64,000 nucleotides of DNA from UBA4459 sp963776205. GTDB taxonomy: Bacteria > Bacteroidota > Bacteroidia > Bacteroidales > F082. The stretch lies in assembly GCA_963776205.1 (NCBI GenBank), contig CAVZLR010000004.1:992001-1056000 (forward strand), read 5' to 3'. This document shows, piece by piece, positions 1 to 9,143 of the stretch; within the stretch, counting starts at the first letter, position 1; every line of letters begins with the position of its first letter. Position numbers and translations under genes: made by a program. The notes under the pieces were generated by a model. That model ran no database searches and was not told the DNA's origin. It worked only from the letters and a program-made list of their open reading frames with translations.

Positions 1-45
1 AGTTATTTTATTGATATACAGTCTTTTTAAATATTTTTTTATAGA

Positions 46-714
46 TTAAATTGAAAGCAGGCTACTTGTTTGATGAAGTATGCTCATTAAATCTTTTCTT
101 TTATATTGCATCACCCATCTTGGGTGTGGAATAGGAATGATTTGATCAAAAAGCCCAAGTTGCATATTAATCTCCTGCAGGTATTCGAAATTCTTTCCCT
201 GCCCCAAACAATAGCACTTTCTTGAGTTAATTCCAAGTCCAATTTGTTCGATCAGGTTATGAATAATAAAAGGCTTTAGTACCCTCTTTAATTCAACAGA
301 ATCATAGTAATTATAATTCTTTCCATTTTTAACAAATCCCAGCGGACTCACGGCTCCAATAAAATAATGCCTGTAAAAATGTTTGGGACCTCCCAACTGG
401 TCGATGAGCATATAAATAAATTCAGAGGACAGTTCAGGACGTTTGTTATAATCATTTGGAATACCACAGTTATTTTCCAAACGCAATGGATCCGTGAATG
501 GAATACCTGTAATTCCTGCACCAAATCGCCCGGGATTTATACCAAAGATGATTCTTCTTCCCTCAGAATCATCATAGAATTTCCTATAGAACTTCCAACA
601 TGATTCGATCACATCTTTGTCGATATACGGATTTAATACTTCAACATCTTTTGGAAGCTTGGCATCTATATGAAGGGACTCGTAAAGCTTTATGGTTCTG
701 TCGGCAAAGTTCAT
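46..714 (-). CDS. SMUG2-like uracil-DNA glycosylase (DUF4918 family)
   Basis: The 222-residue product looks like a member of the uracil-DNA glycosylase superfamily, closest to SMUG1/SMUG2, which removes uracil from DNA in base-excision repair. Residues 58-76 form the motif GINPGRFGAGITGIPFTDP, matching the catalytic/uracil-binding motif of SMUG1 (NPG...FG...TG.PF). Near the C-terminus HPRW (about 197-200) sits where the family has its DNA-intercalating His-Pro loop. The length fits the Bacteroidetes DUF4918/SMUG2 group. It starts 6 bases after the stop of the aminotransferase and is the last gene of a four-gene minus-strand operon, an unusual place for a repair gene. The family assignment is firm; substrate range cannot be read from sequence. 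Confidence 0.85.
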   Translation of the reverse strand: MNFADRTIKLYESLHIDAKLPKDVEVLNPYIDKDVIESCWKFYRKFYDDSEGRRIIFGINPGRFGAGITGIPFTDPLRLENNCGIPNDYNKRPELSSEFIYMLIDQLGGPKHFYRHYFIGAVSPLGFVKNGKNYNYYDSVELKRVLKPFIIHNLIEQIGLGINSRKCYCLGQGKNFEYLQEINMQLGLFDQIIPIPHPRWVMQYKRKDLMSILHQTSSLLSI

Positions 715-720
715 GTATTA

Positions 721-2040
721 TTACTCAATTGGGTGATCTTCGTGAAACTTCTTCAACCTTTCTTCCAGTATGGGGAATTGGCTTCGCTGCACCAATGAAG
801 TGCATGCCCTGATGCCTTCCGTTCGTTCACTCCCTGTAATTAAGAGCGAAATAGCACTGATACCGTAATATACCAATTCGTTCAGTAATACTTCTGCATC
901 GTAGCCGGGGTATGAAAAAGTGAAATAAAAACCGTCAGCAATGGGTTTGTCAATATCCGTATCATAAACGATCTTAAAACCATTCTTCAAAAACATCTTT
1001 TTCATGATCTTGGCTTTTTCTCCGTATTCTTTCACAGGGGCTGTTAGACTTATTTCACCTTCATTTACAGCCTTAAGCATAGCAGTTAATGCATATTGAG
1101 CTGAATGTGAAACACCTGAGCTTAAACAATACATGGATCCGTAAACCATTGCATAACCCACATTTTCCGACATATAATAACGTTTCAGATCGGGTGCCTT
1201 AGTAGTGAATACTTTATCTGAAATAACCATCATGCCCACCCGCTGACCGGCATAACTGAATACTTTGGAACTTGAAATCAACAAAATCCAGTTATTTGTA
1301 TATTTCGCAACAGTAGGCTGATAAGGAGACTTACCCGGTACAGAATAGTCCGTTCTGAAGTCCATTCCGAAATAAGCCAAATCCTCTATTACAATCACGT
1401 TATACATGGTGGCCAACTCACCTATAATTTTCAGTTCCTGTTCTGTAAAACAAATCCATGAAGGATTATTTGGATTTGAGTAGAGAATGGATGACACCTT
1501 ACCCGTTTTCAGATATGACTCCAATTTATAACGAAGTTTTTCACCCCGGTAATTATACACGTCAAACGACATATAATTGTGTCCCAGTACCCTGCATTGC
1601 TGTTTATGCACCGGAAATCCGGGATCAATGAAAAGAGTGCCTTCCCGATCTCTGTGCATCCGGTTTACTGTCATAAATGAAGCAAAACCACCTTGCATAG
1701 AACCCACGGTTGGAATACAGCCCTGTTCATCCACATCAATATCAAGAAATAATTTTACAAAGCGCGCTATTTCAGGTTTTAGCGGTGCAATACCAAAAAT
1801 ATCAGGGTATATGGATGCCACACCTGCTTTCAGGGCTTCTATCTCCGCTTTTGTACCAATTTCGCTGGCAGGCAAACCCGGAATACCCATTTCCATCCTG
1901 ATAAATTTTTCACCCGATGCTTTTTCAATTTCATCGACTAATTTTTTAATCTCCCTGATGGAAGCTTTCCCAACTGATTCATAACCTCCTTCGCTTACTT
2001 TTTTGGCAACTATTTCTGAATTTATGGGTGTATTTCTCAT
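721..2040 (-). CDS. PLP-dependent class I/II aminotransferase
   Basis: This is a fold-type I pyridoxal-phosphate aminotransferase of 439 residues. Visible landmarks are the NPNNPSW segment (family NPxNPTG loop), the VIVIEDLAYFGMDF stretch with the cofactor-binding Asp and Tyr, the SSSKVFSYAGQRVG segment carrying the Schiff-base lysine, and a C-terminal GIRACTS segment with the carboxylate-binding arginine. I start it at the ATG at 2040; the longer frame needs a TTG at 2070 overlapping the upstream gene. Amino-acid substrate is unknown. Its place behind an ADP-forming acyl-CoA synthetase would suit amino-acid degradation (transamination to 2-oxo acids, then energy recovery from acyl-CoA), but that is inference. 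Confidence 0.88.
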   Translation of the reverse strand: MRNTPINSEIVAKKVSEGGYESVGKASIREIKKLVDEIEKASGEKFIRMEMGIPGLPASEIGTKAEIEALKAGVASIYPDIFGIAPLKPEIARFVKLFLDIDVDEQGCIPTVGSMQGGFASFMTVNRMHRDREGTLFIDPGFPVHKQQCRVLGHNYMSFDVYNYRGEKLRYKLESYLKTGKVSSILYSNPNNPSWICFTEQELKIIGELATMYNVIVIEDLAYFGMDFRTDYSVPGKSPYQPTVAKYTNNWILLISSSKVFSYAGQRVGMMVISDKVFTTKAPDLKRYYMSENVGYAMVYGSMYCLSSGVSHSAQYALTAMLKAVNEGEISLTAPVKEYGEKAKIMKKMFLKNGFKIVYDTDIDKPIADGFYFTFSYPGYDAEVLLNELVYYGISAISLLITGSERTEGIRACTSLVQRSQFPILEERLKKFHEDHPIE

Positions 2041-2062
2041 TCTTAAAGGTTTATATGGTGCA

Positions 2063-2779
2063 TCAATCAATTTGTTCTTTTACCAATGGTTTGTCCGTCA
2101 TGTCGGCCACCGCAAGTATGGCTCCCAACATAATGCCTAAAAAGGCAGCAAATAATACCTGATAATCAGGATTTAATAAAAACGTAATGGTATGAGCCGG
2201 TATCCAGAATAATGGAATGGTTTTTTTAAATACGAAATTCCATTGAACGGACCAGTTCAAATTTACAAATATTTTCCTGAAATTTATAGGAGAGATAATC
2301 GCTTTTAATTCGCCATGATAACTCAGGATATGCATGTCTGATATCTTATGAAAAGTCATCATAACAGGTGCATAAACCAGGTTTAAAGCTACACTTGTGC
2401 AGAATGCAACAAACACTTTTTCCGTATTCAAGTTTTCCAATAATGCTTCAGAAGCTCCTTTCACCCCGGCATATTCGAGAAATGCGGGCGTACCTATCGA
2501 GAAAATGATGAAAGATACTTTTACTGTCAAGCCGATCATCCCCCAAACAAACATGCGTGGAATAATCCCAAATCCTTTTTGAATGTATGACCCTGTTCGT
2601 ATCCGCAAGCCTAGCAACTCGCCGATAGTGGCTAATATGGCGAATTTTATGAACGACGTGATTAAACCATGCTCATGATTAAAGTTTTCATATACTTTTA
2701 GAAGGTCGCTGCTAAGAATGAACGGCAGGAAAAGAATGAGAAGAACTCCGATGAAGTATAGATCCTGCCTTTTTAACAT
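2063..2779 (-). CDS. Multi-pass membrane protein, possibly Mpv17/PMP22-like
   Basis: A 238-residue hydrophobic protein with about four to five predicted membrane spans, for example LYFIGVLLILFLPFIL near the N-terminus and a final span around LFAAFLGIMLGAILA. The C-terminal third, with a tryptophan/proline segment (LFWIPAHTITFLLNP) before the last helix, recalls the Mpv17/PMP22 family, but the match is weak by eye. I chose the ATG at 2779, 13 bases after the acyl-CoA synthetase stop; a longer frame from 2821 would overlap that gene and begin with a Lys-rich stretch. It is the second gene of the operon, so transport or leak of a metabolite of that pathway is possible. Function unknown. Confidence 0.7.
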   Translation of the reverse strand: MLKRQDLYFIGVLLILFLPFILSSDLLKVYENFNHEHGLITSFIKFAILATIGELLGLRIRTGSYIQKGFGIIPRMFVWGMIGLTVKVSFIIFSIGTPAFLEYAGVKGASEALLENLNTEKVFVAFCTSVALNLVYAPVMMTFHKISDMHILSYHGELKAIISPINFRKIFVNLNWSVQWNFVFKKTIPLFWIPAHTITFLLNPDYQVLFAAFLGIMLGAILAVADMTDKPLVKEQID

Positions 2780-2792
2780 TTGCTGTTTTTTT

Positions 2793-4850
2793 TTACTTTT
2801 CCATTTTGATTCGAGCATCAACTGCTACTACTTTGTCACCTTCAGCTAATATTGGATTCAAATCCAGTTCCGCAATTTCGGGTGCTATTTGCACAAGTTC
2901 TGACAATCGAAGGATAATATTTGCAAATTTGTTTTCATCAATGCCGGCCTTTCCCCTGACGCCCTGAAACAGTTTATAACCCCTTAATTGCTTTAACTCA
3001 TTTAGCACCTCTTTTTTATTTACAGGTACCAGAACTGACCTCACATCTTTAAAAACTTCTATAAAAATGCCTCCAAGACCGAACATGATTAAATGTCCAA
3101 ATTCACCTTCTTTTTTCACACCTGCATATAATTCGTAACCATCGAGCATCGGTTGAAATAAAACGCCTTTTGCTTCAGGTATGTCCATCATCCTGTCGAA
3201 TTCTGAAAGCAGGGTTTCTGCATCCCTGATATTTAAAGAAACTCCGCCCACATCGGATTTATGAACCGGGCCAATCACTTTCATCACCAAAGGGTAATCA
3301 AATTGATCGATGTCATTTAGCAATGTGTCCTTTTGATAATATGTCCACTCCATCACCCTCGGAATGAGCACTGAATCCAATAAAGCCTGGATGTTTTCAG
3401 GTGAGATGTATCCGTCCTCAGATACATTCACAATTTGCCTGATTCGTTTCTGATCCACGGTTATATTTTCAGCTGATACATTAACGGTTTTGGCGTATAA
3501 AACACCCTCGACAATGCAATACCCAGGTTTACTTCATCAGGGAAATAAACATGGCCTTTTGAAACAAAGGTATCGACCTCATCCCTCGCTGTCAAGGTGG
3601 AAGGCAGCACCGGAAAAATGGGTTTTGGAAGCTCCTCTGATTTTCTGATCCAACACCTCATATACATCGTCAATTTTTGAAAGGCCAGGCGTTCCAAAAA
3701 TAACGACCATCGCATCAATTTGCTTAAATTTCTTATCCACATAATCAATAATGACATCCAATTGTTTTGCTGTTCCTGTAGCCAGGAAATCAATCGGATT
3801 GGCTACTGATGAACCCGGGAACAATTCATTTTTCAAATGTTCCGCTTCTTTTCCAGCAATGGGAGGTACATTTAATCCCCAGTTCGACAACGTATCCGTG
3901 ATCATTACAGCCGGACCACCCGCATGTGTAATAACGGCAATATTTTTCCCTTTTAACTCCGGATACATAAATACGGACGCAATTGAGATCATATCTTCCC
4001 GCCCATAGCACCTGACGATTCCAGCTTTTTTAAATAGTGCACTCACAGCATTATCCGGGCTTGACAAAGCACCCGTATGAGATGATGCAGCCCTGCTCCC
4101 GGCCTCTGAAGTTCCTGCTTTGATAGCAGCAATCCGACATCCTTTTTTAATTAATGATGATGCATGTTTCAGCAGTAATTCAGGTTTTTCAATCGACTCA
4201 AAATATAGTAGTTTGATGTAGGAATCATTTTCAGGATCAAAATTCTCATCCATATGTTTCAGGATATCTTCGACACCCATTTGCGCCGAATTGCCAACGG
4301 AATATACGTTGGAAAAGGTCAAGCCTTTGGGTATGCCAGCTTCCATTATAAAACATGCGGTTGCACCTGAACCTGAAATAAAGTCGCAACCTTTCTTATC
4401 TAATTTTGGGATGGGTTTTGTAAAAACACTGTGATGTTGTGGTGTAAGCACGCCAACGCAGTTTGGGCCAATCAAAGAACCTCCTACTTCATTTACCGTT
4501 GTCACCACTTTTTCTTCCAGCAACCTGCCTTCCTCACTTTCTTCTGAAAATCCTGCAGAAATAATAATAAATGCTTTAGTGTTCTTTTTATGCGCCAGAA
4601 AATCGACTGTGTCGGGTGTGTATTTTGCCGCAATCGCAATGATCGCTAAGTCAACTTGGGGCAATTCTTCAGGGTTTCTATAACTTTTAATATCTTGAAC
4701 CAAATCTTCTTTGGGATTCAATACGAATAGTTCACCTTTAAAATCGCCATCTATTATATTTTTAAGAATTTTTCCACCGGGCTTATGGATATCATTTGAA
4801 CCACCAACAACTACGATGCTTTTAGGATGGGTGAGTTGTTTTGTTATCAT
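2793..4850 (-). pseudogene. ADP-forming acyl/acetyl-CoA synthetase (fused alpha-beta), interrupted by two compensating frameshifts
   Basis: Read across frames this is a 685-residue fused ADP-forming acetyl-CoA synthetase, converting acyl-CoA, ADP and phosphate to acid, CoA and ATP. The first part holds the CoA-binding Rossmann domain (SIVVVGGSNDIHKPGGK), the LIGPNCVGVL ligase segment and the phospho-histidine motif ASSHTGALSS. The last part holds the ATP-grasp beta domain (PLVMKVIGPVHKSDVGG with its own histidine). The initial frame stops at 3579, but from about 3640 the neighbouring frame continues family-like sequence (LPKPIFPVLPSTLTARDEVD), and near 3465-3502 the original frame resumes. 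The first shift fits one extra base in TTTT at 3641-3644, the second one missing base. Either assembly errors or a decayed gene; see findings. Confidence 0.82.
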
Positions 4851-4867
4851 CGTTTCTGGTTTAATTG

Positions 4868-4896
4868 CAAAATTAGCAATAAGTCGTGCTTCAAAA
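4868..4896 (-). promoter_or_regulatory. Candidate Bacteroidetes promoter for the acyl-CoA synthetase operon
   Basis: On the minus strand a TTTTG (4892-4896) lies 16 bases upstream of TAATTTTG (4868-4875), an exact match to the -7 element TAnnTTTG. The ATG of the acyl-CoA synthetase at 4850 follows 17 bases downstream. The spacer is slightly short of the usual 17-21. It would drive the four-gene operon ending with the SMUG2 gene. Confidence 0.45.
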
Positions 4897-4959
4897 CCGC
4901 CATCAACGAATTTAGAATGAATAAAAAAACAAGGTCAAATATTTAAAATAATATTACAA

Positions 4960-6786
4960 TCAATCCAACAAAACGGCTACATCAACCACACCCAATCCGA
5001 CATTGGCAACCAGAGCTGGTGATGCACTCTGTATGAATTCAGGATTCATTCCAGTAAGAGCTTCCATTTTATCTGCATACCACAAAGCGGTTTTTTCATT
5101 ACTTGCATGGGCAATTGCATAACCCCATACTTTTTTTCCCTCGATGAATTTCTCAATGTCCTTCATTACCAGTTTCATGCTCTGCTTCACAGTAAATGCC
5201 TTTCCAAATGCTTCAGTTTTTCCTTCTTTATTTACTGTGATCACCGGTTTTAAATTCATCAGCTTTCCGACTAAGCCTTTTGTATTGCTCACACGGCCGC
5301 TTTTCACCATATATTTTAAAGTACTTGCCGTTACCAGCACCTTTGATTTTTCAATCCAATTTTGCAAACTTTCAAGCACTTCGTCATGTGTTATACCTTC
5401 CTCTAATGATTTTGCAGCTCTCATTAAAAGTAAACCCAAGGCGACTGAAGTAAGTTTGCTGTTCACCACATCAATCCTCTTACCGGTATGTTCACTGACT
5501 TTTTTTGCAGCATTCAAACTATTTTGCCAGGTACCGCTTAATTGATTACTAATGTTAATCCCAATTATACTCTCAAAGTGTGTCGATAAGTAATTATAAC
5601 GGTTATAAAATTCCTTATAAGCAGGTTGTGAAGTGGAAGGATAAACCAGCGATGTATCTAACATTTTGTTGAATTGCTCCGGCTTCATAGTGACGCCATC
5701 CAGGTAAAAAGTTGCCCCGAAGTGGATGCTTAATGGAACTACCTGAATCTGGTATTTTTCAATAATTTCATGTGGAAGATCACACGAGGAGTCAGTTACC
5801 AGCGCGACTTTTTCTTTTGGCGAAGATGCAATGGTATGTTGCATTACCATATCATCGACTTTTTGAGATGCAATATTTCCCAGTTTACCAAGCTCAACGA
5901 ACAGTAGCCATGGTGTATCCGTATGGATGTGAATTCGCGTTTTTTGCGGAGAACCAGCAACAACCATTGAATCTCCAAAGCCTTCCAATGCTTTTTTGAT
6001 ATCAGCTTTATTCAAATCTTCTCCTGTAAGCAATGCTTCTGAACAGTATCGATACGTAATTACATCATGCCCAACTATCACATCCTCTTCTACAACCTGG
6101 TCAGCGCTCAGGGCTTCCGCACTTACCTGCTTGCCTGTTTGGAAGAATTCGAGCATGCCTTCGAGAAAAACAACAAAACCTTTAGCTCCGGCATCCACCA
6201 CATCCGTTTTTGTCAATTCTTTCATCCTGACAGAAGTGGCGTTTAATGATTCGGTAGCTATCAAAAAAGCATCTATGAGCATCTGAATGAAATCATCCAA
6301 CTTATCCTTTACGTTATACAGATGCTCTGCCCAGTCTTTAATCACCGATAGTATGGTTCCTTCCACCGGATTAGCAATGGCTTCGTAGGCATAACCGACC
6401 GCACTTCGCATGCTTTCTGCAAAATCCTCAACCGTGATGGTTTCTTTGGCTTTGAGTTCATTGCTGAATCCATATAGAAATTGAGCAAATATAATTCCTG
6501 AGTTTCCTCTTGCCCCCGTCAGTGCAGCATCGGCAATTGAAACAGCCGATACTTTTAGGTTTACGTTAGGTATTGAAATATCTATGATGGATCGCATGGT
6601 TGACGCCAGGTTGGTACCCGTATCCGCATCTGCTACCGGGAAAACATTGATCTTGTTTAAGATACTTTGATTTTCAAAGATCCTGTGCGCACCTGATAAA
6701 AAGCTATGATACAGCTGTTTACCATTTATTTCTTTAATGGATAATGGATTCAATTGTTGAAATTTAATAACATCACTATTAGGCAA
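4960..6786 (-). CDS. DAK2/DhaL-like kinase domain fused to DegV (FakA-FakB-like)
   Basis: A two-module protein of about 608 residues. The N-terminal 200 residues form a DhaL/DAK2 domain with the Mg-ATP motif NVFPVADADTGTN and ARGNSGIIFAQ. About 210-320 resembles the FakA middle domain (GDSMVVAGS, IHIHTDTPW). About 325-608 is a DegV lipid-binding domain starting VALVTDSSCDLP. In Firmicutes FakA and FakB are separate and together phosphorylate exogenous fatty acids; here kinase and acyl-carrier modules share a chain, so a fatty-acid kinase is a reasonable inference. No in-frame ATG exists before the DAK domain: the start is TTG, at 6786 or perhaps at about 6753. A TAnnTTTG match (6784-6791) overlaps the first TTG, favouring a later start. 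Confidence 0.82.
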   Translation of the reverse strand: MPNSDVIKFQQLNPLSIKEINGKQLYHSFLSGAHRIFENQSILNKINVFPVADADTGTNLASTMRSIIDISIPNVNLKVSAVSIADAALTGARGNSGIIFAQFLYGFSNELKAKETITVEDFAESMRSAVGYAYEAIANPVEGTILSVIKDWAEHLYNVKDKLDDFIQMLIDAFLIATESLNATSVRMKELTKTDVVDAGAKGFVVFLEGMLEFFQTGKQVSAEALSADQVVEEDVIVGHDVITYRYCSEALLTGEDLNKADIKKALEGFGDSMVVAGSPQKTRIHIHTDTPWLLFVELGKLGNIASQKVDDMVMQHTIASSPKEKVALVTDSSCDLPHEIIEKYQIQVVPLSIHFGATFYLDGVTMKPEQFNKMLDTSLVYPSTSQPAYKEFYNRYNYLSTHFESIIGINISNQLSGTWQNSLNAAKKVSEHTGKRIDVVNSKLTSVALGLLLMRAAKSLEEGITHDEVLESLQNWIEKSKVLVTASTLKYMVKSGRVSNTKGLVGKLMNLKPVITVNKEGKTEAFGKAFTVKQSMKLVMKDIEKFIEGKKVWGYAIAHASNEKTALWYADKMEALTGMNPEFIQSASPALVANVGLGVVDVAVLLD

Positions 6787-6839
6787 AAATATATATTTTA
6801 TATATGCAAAAACCTATATCTGAACTTGAGGGATATTCA

Positions 6840-9047
6840 TCATACGCCGATATTCAGTTCCTTGAAGAAAGTGGAAGCATTTACCAACGCAATTGTACCG
6901 AGATCTTTATACAGGTAATCTGCCCTTTTAACAAATTCCTGCTCCATACCTTCCTGTACTTCTGCCAATCCGAGAAAAATTAAATCCGCTTTCATTGATT
7001 CCCTTTTGATAATGACATTTACAGGTAGCTTTTCAATACCATTGTTGATAATTTTAACTTCGGCTTCCATTCTCATATTGTCTAATACGGTGAGTGTATC
7101 CTTTCGTATCTGTTCTTCTTTCCCTTCATCGGTATTGATAATCATCAACCTGACGGTAGCCAGTCTCCAGTCGTATGATGCTCTTAGAAATTTGATCAAT
7201 GACAGCACCAGGTTTCCATTATTTGAGCCACCCCGCCACCAGATATCAATCAGTTGATAATTACCAAACCCTCTTTTCTGCTCATAATCAAGTAAAACGA
7301 TATTCAAATCGAGATCTGACAAGTACTTTAGCATTTTAGCAAAACGGACCGGGTTTCTAGTTTGCCGTCCCCAACCCAATAAAACCGTATTGGGTTCAAC
7401 TCCTGAGAACCCATAAGTAGCTGCGATGGTTTCAATTCCTTCATACACATTATTGCACTCCTGCCTTCTGGCAAATATGCCATCAGTATCATCGTAAATA
7501 ATATCGTCAATAGGTTGTTTATGCTTTGGAAACAATACCTTGGATGATTTGTTCAATATCAAGTCGAAATTAGAAATAAGCCCCTGCTCTCCTACGAGCG
7601 ATTTTCCAAACTCAATTAAATGAGGTCGGTTTTTGGTTCCTCCACTGAACAACAAGATATTTGGCCTCCAATTCCGCTCGTTTAATTGTCGTCTGTCAAG
7701 TTTTGACAACATCCGCCTCAATATGGAATACCGGACGCTTTGCCAGACATCACCCATAGCTAGATGCAATTGTTTTTTACTGATAAAATAATAAACGAAC
7801 GATAATATTACCAGGGCTACCGTCATTGACGTAAGATCGAGTTTGAACATCACTATAAAACTGGCAAGGAAACCCGCAATTCCAATCCAGATCGACATAT
7901 TAAATGAAGGCCTGAAATCGGTGCTGGCCCATTTTTCCAAAGCAAATGCAATGTTTATAAAGCCATAGGCCGTTAGGTAAAACATGGTAACAATTCCTGC
8001 AATAACATTCAGATCACCCACCATAATTCCCAATTCGGCAATAAGAAATGTAAATATCAGTGCATTGCGTGGCTCCTTATTTTTTCCATGACCTTTTCCT
8101 AATACACGCGGCACAATTCTGTCCTGAGCAATGGCTTGAATAATGCGTGGTCCTCCTAATATTCCCCCAAGAGCAGAAGAAAGTGTTGCCCCCCAGACTC
8201 CTGCAATAACCAATATTGGCAACCAAGCAATCGCCATTAAAAAATTATAATCATTCAACAGCATTTGCTGATCTACGAAAAAATAAAAAAGAAATGCCAG
8301 CGACAGGTAAACAACCAAGCCTGCCAGTATGGCGTAAAGCGTGCCTTTAGGAATGTCTTTTTTTGGATCCTTTAAGTCGCCTGACATGGCCACTCCTGCT
8401 GTAAATCCAGTTACGGCTGGAAAAAAGATGGCAAATACCTCCACGAATGAGAAATCCCTGAATGGAAGAACAAATTCCGCAGTTTCTGTTGGATTTGAAC
8501 CATTGCCCATAAAAATCCCTATAAGAATTGATACCAGTGATAAAAATATGGCTCCCAGGATTATAAATTGCGTTTTTATCGCAAAATTGGTGCTGATCAA
8601 AGCAATAATTAACAGAAAGGTGAGTACTGATGTGCCAACGATACGGATACTGCTTAAATGTTCTGGATCAAGAATTATTATATTTTGAATGGCTGGAATG
8701 GCCAGAAAGTTCTCAGTAAAACCAATAATATACAATGATATACTTAAAGCAGTTCCAACAAAAAGCGTTATTCCAATCGATCCGCCCATAGGAAGGCCTA
8801 AGGAGCGGGAAAGAATGTAATAGATTCCACCAGCCTCAATTTTTTTATCGGTTGCTATAGAAGCAATACTTAAACCGGTGGTTATCGAAATAATATGGGC
8901 TATTAGAATGATTGCAATCACTCCCCAAATACCTGCAACGCCAGTAACCCAACCCAAACGCAGGTACATTATTACTCCAAGTATTGTTAAAATGGAAGGT
9001 GTAAAAACACCTGCAAATGCACCAAATTTTCTTCGTTCTTTGCCCAT
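6840..9047 (-). CDS. SLC12-type cation-chloride cotransporter (APC superfamily)
   Basis: This 735-residue protein belongs to the amino acid-polyamine-organocation superfamily and most resembles the eukaryotic SLC12 (NKCC/KCC) cation-chloride cotransporters. The N-terminus FGAFAGVFTPSILTILGVI followed by MYLRLGWVTG is close to the diagnostic first helix of that family, and the segments TGLSIASIATDKKIEAGG and YYILSRSLGLPMGGSIG follow as expected. About twelve membrane helices span roughly residues 10-440. The last 270 residues are soluble, as in SLC12 proteins. Bacterial homologues are scattered and their ions are mostly not established, so K/Na/Cl transport is inferred from family. It is a lone gene divergent from an AI-2E transporter. 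Confidence 0.85.
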   Translation of the reverse strand: MGKERRKFGAFAGVFTPSILTILGVIMYLRLGWVTGVAGIWGVIAIILIAHIISITTGLSIASIATDKKIEAGGIYYILSRSLGLPMGGSIGITLFVGTALSISLYIIGFTENFLAIPAIQNIIILDPEHLSSIRIVGTSVLTFLLIIALISTNFAIKTQFIILGAIFLSLVSILIGIFMGNGSNPTETAEFVLPFRDFSFVEVFAIFFPAVTGFTAGVAMSGDLKDPKKDIPKGTLYAILAGLVVYLSLAFLFYFFVDQQMLLNDYNFLMAIAWLPILVIAGVWGATLSSALGGILGGPRIIQAIAQDRIVPRVLGKGHGKNKEPRNALIFTFLIAELGIMVGDLNVIAGIVTMFYLTAYGFINIAFALEKWASTDFRPSFNMSIWIGIAGFLASFIVMFKLDLTSMTVALVILSFVYYFISKKQLHLAMGDVWQSVRYSILRRMLSKLDRRQLNERNWRPNILLFSGGTKNRPHLIEFGKSLVGEQGLISNFDLILNKSSKVLFPKHKQPIDDIIYDDTDGIFARRQECNNVYEGIETIAATYGFSGVEPNTVLLGWGRQTRNPVRFAKMLKYLSDLDLNIVLLDYEQKRGFGNYQLIDIWWRGGSNNGNLVLSLIKFLRASYDWRLATVRLMIINTDEGKEEQIRKDTLTVLDNMRMEAEVKIINNGIEKLPVNVIIKRESMKADLIFLGLAEVQEGMEQEFVKRADYLYKDLGTIALVNASTFFKELNIGV

Positions 9048-9060
9048 ATCTATGAATTGT

Positions 9061-9092
9061 TAAAAGTAAAAAAAACAACTGAATATATTCAA
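9061..9092 (-). promoter_or_regulatory. Candidate promoter for the SLC12-type transporter
   Basis: Minus-strand TTG (9090-9092), a 21-base spacer, then TACTTTTA (9061-9068), one mismatch from TAnnTTTG, 13 bases before the ATG. In the same divergent gap a plus-strand TATATTTG (9111-9118) precedes the AI-2E gene, although no TTG lies at the right distance from it. Confidence 0.35.
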
Positions 9093-9143
9093 CACGTATC
9101 AAATCATCATTATATTTGATTTTATATAGCTTTTTAAACATAA

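Noticed and set aside
3461..3793. A separate 110-residue gene between the two parts of the acyl-CoA synthetase.
   Set aside because: Its second half is the missing synthetase segment in a shifted frame and its first half is out-of-frame sequence; it is an indel artefact, not a gene.
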